A DNA stretch of 64,000 nt, taken from NCBI GenBank assembly GCA_044463125.1, contig JBIQMS010000027.1, positions 3,580-67,579 on the forward strand, in the 5' to 3' direction. A program made the translations under genes and the position numbers. Each line of letters starts with the position of its first letter. Positions within the stretch are counted from its first letter, which is position 1. The stretch comes from CAYMZZ01 sp044463125. Lineage in GTDB: Bacteria; Bacteroidota; Bacteroidia; Chitinophagales; Chitinophagaceae. Below the pieces are notes generated by a model, which made no database searches, was not told where the DNA came from, and saw only the letters and a list, made by a program, of their open reading frames with translations. This document shows positions 60,144-64,000 of this stretch, piece by piece.

Positions 60144-60227
60144 ACGTCGTACGTTGTACGTTTTACGTTTTACGTAGTACGTTTTGCGTTAGTTTTAAGT
60201 TGTAAGTATTAAGGTATAAGTATTAAG
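60137..60227 (+). repeat. Thirteen-unit heptad array spanning the mnmA stop codon
   Basis: Thirteen 7-mers without a phase break: ACGTTAA (holding the stop TAA), ACGTCGT, ACGTTGT, two ACGTTTT, ACGTAGT, ACGTTTT and GCGTTAG come first. A second type follows from 60193: TTTTAAG, TTGTAAG, TATTAAG, GTATAAG, TATTAAG. It is the longest array in the window, and its consensus changes without a break in phase. Confidence 0.95.
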
Positions 60228-60309
60228 TTGGGAAACGAGTTGTTGGTTGCGGTTTTGGGGTTTATGGTTAGGAGTCAAGGGTTAGGTACGGTATTCTCAA
60301 GTTCTTATA

Positions 60310-60337
60310 TTGAAATTCAGAAACTAAGGAATTTCAA
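60310..60337. repeat. Small inverted repeat in the mnmA-lipoprotein gap
   Basis: TTGAAATTC (60310-60318) and GAATTTCAA (60329-60337) form a 9-bp stem with a 10-nt loop. Role unknown. The surrounding 60228-60579 region holds no gene. Confidence 0.7.
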
Positions 60338-60410
60338 CTATTTTACCCCAACCCTTAAGCATTATGCTTCAACCAGTCGCCAATTTCACACACCGGCCGG
60401 CAGGATAACC

Positions 60411-60443
60411 AAATTCTCAAATCCCCAAATTCTCAAATTTCTC
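60411..60443 (+). repeat. Octamer tandem repeat (AAATYCYC)
   Basis: AAATTCTC, AAATCCCC, AAATTCTC and a 9-base AAATTTCTC in phase. It is period 8 and lies at the far side of the same intergenic region as the 13-unit heptad array. Confidence 0.8.
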
Positions 60444-60579
60444 TTACGCAATATCCACAGTTCCAATGCGTTTATTATTGTCGCCTGCCCGCTTGGGGTA
60501 CTGGCACGGGTATGCAGCTAAAACACTGTTCTGCATGTCTTTATGATTAGAATTTGTATCCTGGAATTAACTGACTGGT

Positions 60580-61350
60580 ATGAGCACCCCATCCATTTCC
60601 CGCTTTCTGGTACTATTGGCGATTGTTTTCGGCCTTTTTTCCTGTTCCGATGAGAAGGAAGAGTTCATGACAGAGCCCTTGAGCGACTATCTGCCCCTGG
60701 AGCCAGGGAAATATATCACTTACCGGATTGATTCGCTTGTGTTTGTGGATTTTCAGCGGAATCCTGAAGTGCATAGCTACCAGGTGAAGCATGTGGTAGA
60801 TGCGGAGCTGACCGATAACCTGGGCCGTCCTTCATTCAGGGTTTATCGTTACCTGAACGACGAGAACGCTTCCGGTCAATGGATTCCCAACGGAACTTAT
60901 TTCATCACACCCCTCGCCGATCAGATAGAATTGGTGGAAGACAATCTCCGCTTCATCAAGCTGCACGCACCTTTGCGCGAAGGAACCAGTTGGAAAGGTA
61001 ATGCCTACCTGCCTACAGACCCTTATGATCCCTTCGGATATAACTTCAGCAATGACGATGACATGCACAACTGGGATTTCTATTACGATCTATTTGAACC
61101 CAGCTATTCGGTGAATGGAGAAACCTATACGGATGTGTACACGGTGCAACAACAATATGATTTCTCTAACGTACCCATCGCCGATCAACTCAGTTATGGC
61201 TATATCAATCGCTCCGCTGAAAAATATGCGAAAGGCATTGGCCTCGTGTACCGCGAATATGAAATGTGGGAGTATCAACCCAATTTAAGCGGCCCTGATC
61301 CTTATTATACCGGCTTTGGTATAACGATGTGGATGATAGACCATAATTAG
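60580..61350 (+). CDS. Lipoprotein of unknown function
   Basis: A 256-residue exported lipoprotein. The signal ends in lipobox LFSC and is followed by SDEKEEF, an acidic stretch typical of outer-membrane sorting. The mature part is beta-rich with many aromatic residues (PLEPGKYITYRIDSLVF, GTSWKGNAYLPTDPYDPFGYNF, GIGLVYREYEMWEYQPN). The GKYITYR..DS..F and KGIGLVYREYEMWEY segments recur in a set of uncharacterised Bacteroidota lipoproteins. No catalytic motif is seen. It lies just before a T9SS protease gene (40-nt gap). Confidence 0.75.
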   Translation: MSTPSISRFLVLLAIVFGLFSCSDEKEEFMTEPLSDYLPLEPGKYITYRIDSLVFVDFQRNPEVHSYQVKHVVDAELTDNLGRPSFRVYRYLNDENASGQWIPNGTYFITPLADQIELVEDNLRFIKLHAPLREGTSWKGNAYLPTDPYDPFGYNFSNDDDMHNWDFYYDLFEPSYSVNGETYTDVYTVQQQYDFSNVPIADQLSYGYINRSAEKYAKGIGLVYREYEMWEYQPNLSGPDPYYTGFGITMWMIDHN

Positions 61351-61390
61351 GCCGATATTGCCTTAGCTTTGCTATTGGCAAAATGAAAGC

Positions 61391-63364
61391 ATGAAATTAT
61401 CTACCGCATTCCTGCTATGCTTATTGTGGGCAACAACCAGTTCCGCGCAATACCAGATGTATCGTGTTCAACTCAAACACAAGGGAGCTACCAATTTCCA
61501 TTTAAGTCAGCCGCAGGAATATCTAAGTACAAGAGCCATAGATCGCCGGAATCGCTATCTTATCCCAGTTGATAGTTCTGATCTCCCCATTCCCGCAACT
61601 TATATTCAACAAATTCAGGCTATACCCAACCTAACGCTGCTCAATCAGTCCCGCTGGCTCAATGCCGTGAGCATCCGCAGTACTGATGCCGCTGCCATTT
61701 CTGCCCTACAGAACCTGCCCTTTGTAGCTTCCGTTGAAGGAATAGCGGCAAGACCTGTTGCCGGCCGCGACAAATTAATGAATACGGAATCTCCTGCACC
61801 CTTTGCAAGGCCCATGGATCAGCAGGAAGATTATTTCAACTACGGCAATGGCTCCTTCACCGAAATCAATTTGCACAAGGGTCAGTTTTTGCACAACCTG
61901 GGGCTACAGGGGCAGGGCCTACAAATTGCCCTACTCGATGGCGGATTTCGAAACTATACCAGTTTGCCTGCTTTCGACAGTATGAATGCGAATGGCCAGG
62001 TGCTGAGTACCTGGGATTTTGTGGCGCGTGAAAGCAGTGTGGCCGAAGACCATCCTCATGGCATGCAATGCCTTTCCACCATCGCCGCCAATATCCCTGG
62101 GCAGTTTGTGGGAAAAGCGCCCAAAGCGAGCTTTCATTTATTCAGAACCGAAGATGTAGCATCGGAATACCCGATTGAAGAGTTTAACTGGGTTTGCGCC
62201 GCCGAACGGGCCGATAGTATTGGGGCCGATATCATTTCTTCCTCGCTTGGATATGGCTATCAATGGAGCAACCCTGTAGCCGATTACCCTTACAGCTTCA
62301 TGGATGGCAATACTACCATGGCTGCACGCGGCGCCGATATGGCCGCCGCAAAGGGAATCATGGTTTTTAATTCAGCCGGCAACTCGGGCAATGATTACTG
62401 GAAATTTATCACAACACCTGCCGATGGCGATAGTGTGGTAGCTGTTGCTGCCGTCAACAACAACGGTATCGTGGGCAGCTTTTCCAGCTATGGGCCTTCG
62501 GCCGATGGCCGCATCAAGCCCGACCTGGCTTCCGTAGGCGTTGCCGCCATGATTCAAAGTACCAGCGGTTTTGTAGCCACATCCAACGGCACATCATTTG
62601 CCTGTCCCAACCTGGCCGGATTAGCCAGTTGCCTCTGGCAGGCATTCCCGGAATTCAACAATATGCGGATTATCCGTGCCCTGAAAGAATCCGCCCATCA
62701 ATACAATGCTCCCGACGACCGCACCGGCTATGGAATTCCGGATATGAAAGAAGCATTCGGTCTTCTCCTGAAGGAATATTCCCATGCCATGGCCGAGGTA
62801 GAACTTTGTGATATTACCATTAGCTGGTCCAGTAAAGACCTGAAGGGCATGTATTATATTTTGGAAAGAAGGCACGAGTCGGAACCCGGGTTTACACAGT
62901 TTATGACCGCACCCCATAATGTGTCGTCCAACCGGCTGACTTCGCATTCCTACGGCACGCGCTTCCCCTTTACCGATTGGGGAACGGGTAACTTCGAAAT
63001 CCGCATCGGCCAGGTTATCGATTCCAGCCAGGCGGGGTACAGCGTCGTGTATCTTGATACTGTAAGCCTGCTGCTGGAAAATCCATGCGTGTCATCTGAA
63101 GGGCCTTATATCCGGCTGCTTGGCAACCCGGTACAAAGCAGCGGTCCGGTTTTACTACAGATCTATTCCGAAAATGCTGTGGACGACATGCGCATTGAGG
63201 TCTACAATGCCACGGGGCAACTGCTTTATCGGGAGCGTAAGGCAAAACAACCGGGAATGGCTTTTGAATGGCTCCCTTACCAATCCTGGGTTGCAGGGGT
63301 TTATTTTATCCGGGTGATGGACGGAAGGAAAACGCTCGGGAAAACTACCCTGCTAAGGCAATAG
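61391..63364 (+). CDS. Subtilisin-like (S8) serine protease with T9SS sorting domain
   Basis: A 657-residue secreted protease. The signal peptide ends at SSAQ, and an N-terminal propeptide-like region covers about residues 21-150. The S8 domain has Asp183 (IALLDGGF), His223 (DHPHGMQCLST), the oxyanion Asn331 (NSAGNSGND) and Ser402 (SNGTSFACPNLAG). The last 80 residues (IRLLGNPVQSSGPVLLQI through GVYFIRVMDGRKTLGKTTLLRQ) form a type A C-terminal sorting domain for type IX secretion. A TAnnTTTG box (TAGCTTTG, 61364-61371) lies 20 nt upstream. Its end overlaps the convergent methyltransferase gene by 12 nt. Confidence 0.94.
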   Translation: MKLSTAFLLCLLWATTSSAQYQMYRVQLKHKGATNFHLSQPQEYLSTRAIDRRNRYLIPVDSSDLPIPATYIQQIQAIPNLTLLNQSRWLNAVSIRSTDAAAISALQNLPFVASVEGIAARPVAGRDKLMNTESPAPFARPMDQQEDYFNYGNGSFTEINLHKGQFLHNLGLQGQGLQIALLDGGFRNYTSLPAFDSMNANGQVLSTWDFVARESSVAEDHPHGMQCLSTIAANIPGQFVGKAPKASFHLFRTEDVASEYPIEEFNWVCAAERADSIGADIISSSLGYGYQWSNPVADYPYSFMDGNTTMAARGADMAAAKGIMVFNSAGNSGNDYWKFITTPADGDSVVAVAAVNNNGIVGSFSSYGPSADGRIKPDLASVGVAAMIQSTSGFVATSNGTSFACPNLAGLASCLWQAFPEFNNMRIIRALKESAHQYNAPDDRTGYGIPDMKEAFGLLLKEYSHAMAEVELCDITISWSSKDLKGMYYILERRHESEPGFTQFMTAPHNVSSNRLTSHSYGTRFPFTDWGTGNFEIRIGQVIDSSQAGYSVVYLDTVSLLLENPCVSSEGPYIRLLGNPVQSSGPVLLQIYSENAVDDMRIEVYNATGQLLYRERKAKQPGMAFEWLPYQSWVAGVYFIRVMDGRKTLGKTTLLRQ

Positions 63365-64000
63365 CGGCCGGCGTAGCAGGGCGCCGAAGAGCGTATCGGC
63401 CTTTTGCGAATACCCTGTTATTAAATGCTGATCCACCCGTTCCCATGCCGACTCTTGCAGCCAGGCTTCTACATTCATTTCATTTTCTTCCCTGAATACC
63501 GAGCAGGTACAATACAACAGGTAGCCGCCGGGCTTGACTTTTTTAGCCGCTTGCTGCAAAATCTTTGCCTGCAATTGCGCATATACCTGGATGGATCCAT
63601 CTTCGAAAAAATATAACTGCTCCGGATTGCGACCCCAGGTACCGCTTCCCGTACAGGGCAGATCGGCAATCACAAGATCGAATAATCCTTTGGGTAGCGG
63701 GGCCTGGGGATCAGACAGGTCAATAACCATCGACTGACCGGAGACAATCCCCGCGTTTCGGAAACGATTCTTCAGGTTGAGTAAAATGGATGGGCGGATA
63801 TCGGACAGGGTTAATTGAATGTTGCCTAAAACATCCGCCGCCAAAATGGATTTTCCTCCGCTGGCCGCGCAGGCATCCCACACCTGGGGGCTTGCCGGCA
63901 ATTGCGCCTGCTTCATCAGTTCACCAATGGCCTGGGAACTGAGGTCCTGTATCACCACTTCCTCATCAATCCTAAGTATGTCCTGCAATTTCGTGTTGCT
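63353..64000 (-). CDS. RsmB/NOP-family RNA m5C methyltransferase, C-terminal part
   Basis: The C-terminal 215 residues of a SAM-dependent rRNA cytosine-5 methyltransferase. The gene enters from the right edge, so its N-terminal RNA-binding domain is missing. SAM-binding motif I is VWDACAASGGKS, in which the usual PGGK is replaced by SGGK. Motif IV is IADLPCTGSGTWGRNPE with the base-flipping/release cysteine. Motif VI is GGYLLYCTCSVFREENE with the catalytic cysteine in CTCS. RsmB (16S C967) is likely but RsmF-type cannot be excluded from a fragment. Confidence 0.9.
   Translation of the reverse strand, partial: SNTKLQDILRIDEEVVIQDLSSQAIGELMKQAQLPASPQVWDACAASGGKSILAADVLGNIQLTLSDIRPSILLNLKNRFRNAGIVSGQSMVIDLSDPQAPLPKGLFDLVIADLPCTGSGTWGRNPEQLYFFEDGSIQVYAQLQAKILQQAAKKVKPGGYLLYCTCSVFREENEMNVEAWLQESAWERVDQHLITGYSQKADTLFGALLRRPLLP

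Overview
The window reads as an ordinary chromosomal segment of a Bacteroidota member, most likely a Chitinophagaceae-like bacterium. The evidence is type IX secretion sorting domains on two exported proteins, a TonB-dependent receptor, DUF4954, TlpA/DUF4369 and head-GIN proteins, a PycTM protein, several housekeeping promoters with the Bacteroidota -7 box TAnnTTTG, and few Shine-Dalgarno sequences. No phage, insertion sequence, integrase or CRISPR array was seen. Both ends cut a gene (glmS on the left, an RsmB-type methyltransferase on the right).

Layout. 1-8.9 kb: glmS end, a DUF4954 left-handed beta-helix protein, a T9SS cargo protein, the ribosome-assembly GTPases der and era, an initiator tRNA-Met with its own promoter and terminator, a small lipoprotein and a DUF2807 protein. 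9-14.4 kb: a TPP riboswitch controlling a TonB-dependent receptor (a thiamin uptake candidate), then rhodanese, PASTA protein, ddl and ferredoxin. 14.4-19.8 kb: acyl-CoA reductase, an HtrA protease, a GH13 lipoprotein and a cysteine desulfurase. 20-30 kb: a tightly packed run of an HD-PycTM membrane protein, polyphosphate kinase, a beta-propeller lipoprotein and a metallophosphatase-Omp85 protein (frameshifted in this sequence), followed by a GAF-like protein. 30.2-34 kb: a PaoABC-type molybdenum aldehyde oxidase. 34.4-37.8 kb: glmM, a small secreted protein and a TlpA thioredoxin. 37.8-44.9 kb: a complete trp operon on the minus strand, in the order trpL-E-G-D-C-F-B-A, preceded by a leader peptide with three tandem Trp codons and an intrinsic terminator ending 4 nt before trpE. 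45-64 kb: OmpW-like barrel, S9 peptidase, hicAB toxin-antitoxin pair, remnants of an AraC regulator and a VOC protein joined by a deletion, a GH16 lipoprotein, aspartokinase, a lipoprotein gene broken by one stop codon, an Ldh-type oxidoreductase, ssb, an M14 peptidase, mnmA, a lipoprotein and an S8 T9SS-targeted protease.

Two things stand out. First, intergenic gaps carry short tandem arrays with a strict 7-bp period and several different consensus units (GTGARNC, ACGTNNT, TTTARGG). Different consensus types can run on in one unbroken phase. The arrays occur as inverted pairs flanking a core, sit inside the trp operon, and in six genes (era, paoC, glmM, trpB, trpG, mnmA) actually contain or form the stop codon. 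Because 7 is not a multiple of 3, an array places stops in all three frames. Second, the trp leader shows a compact ribosome-mediated attenuator in which the antiterminator can be explained simply by whether the ribosome covers a GGGG stretch near the end of the leader ORF.

All assignments come from reading the sequence and remembered family features. No database search or folding program was run.
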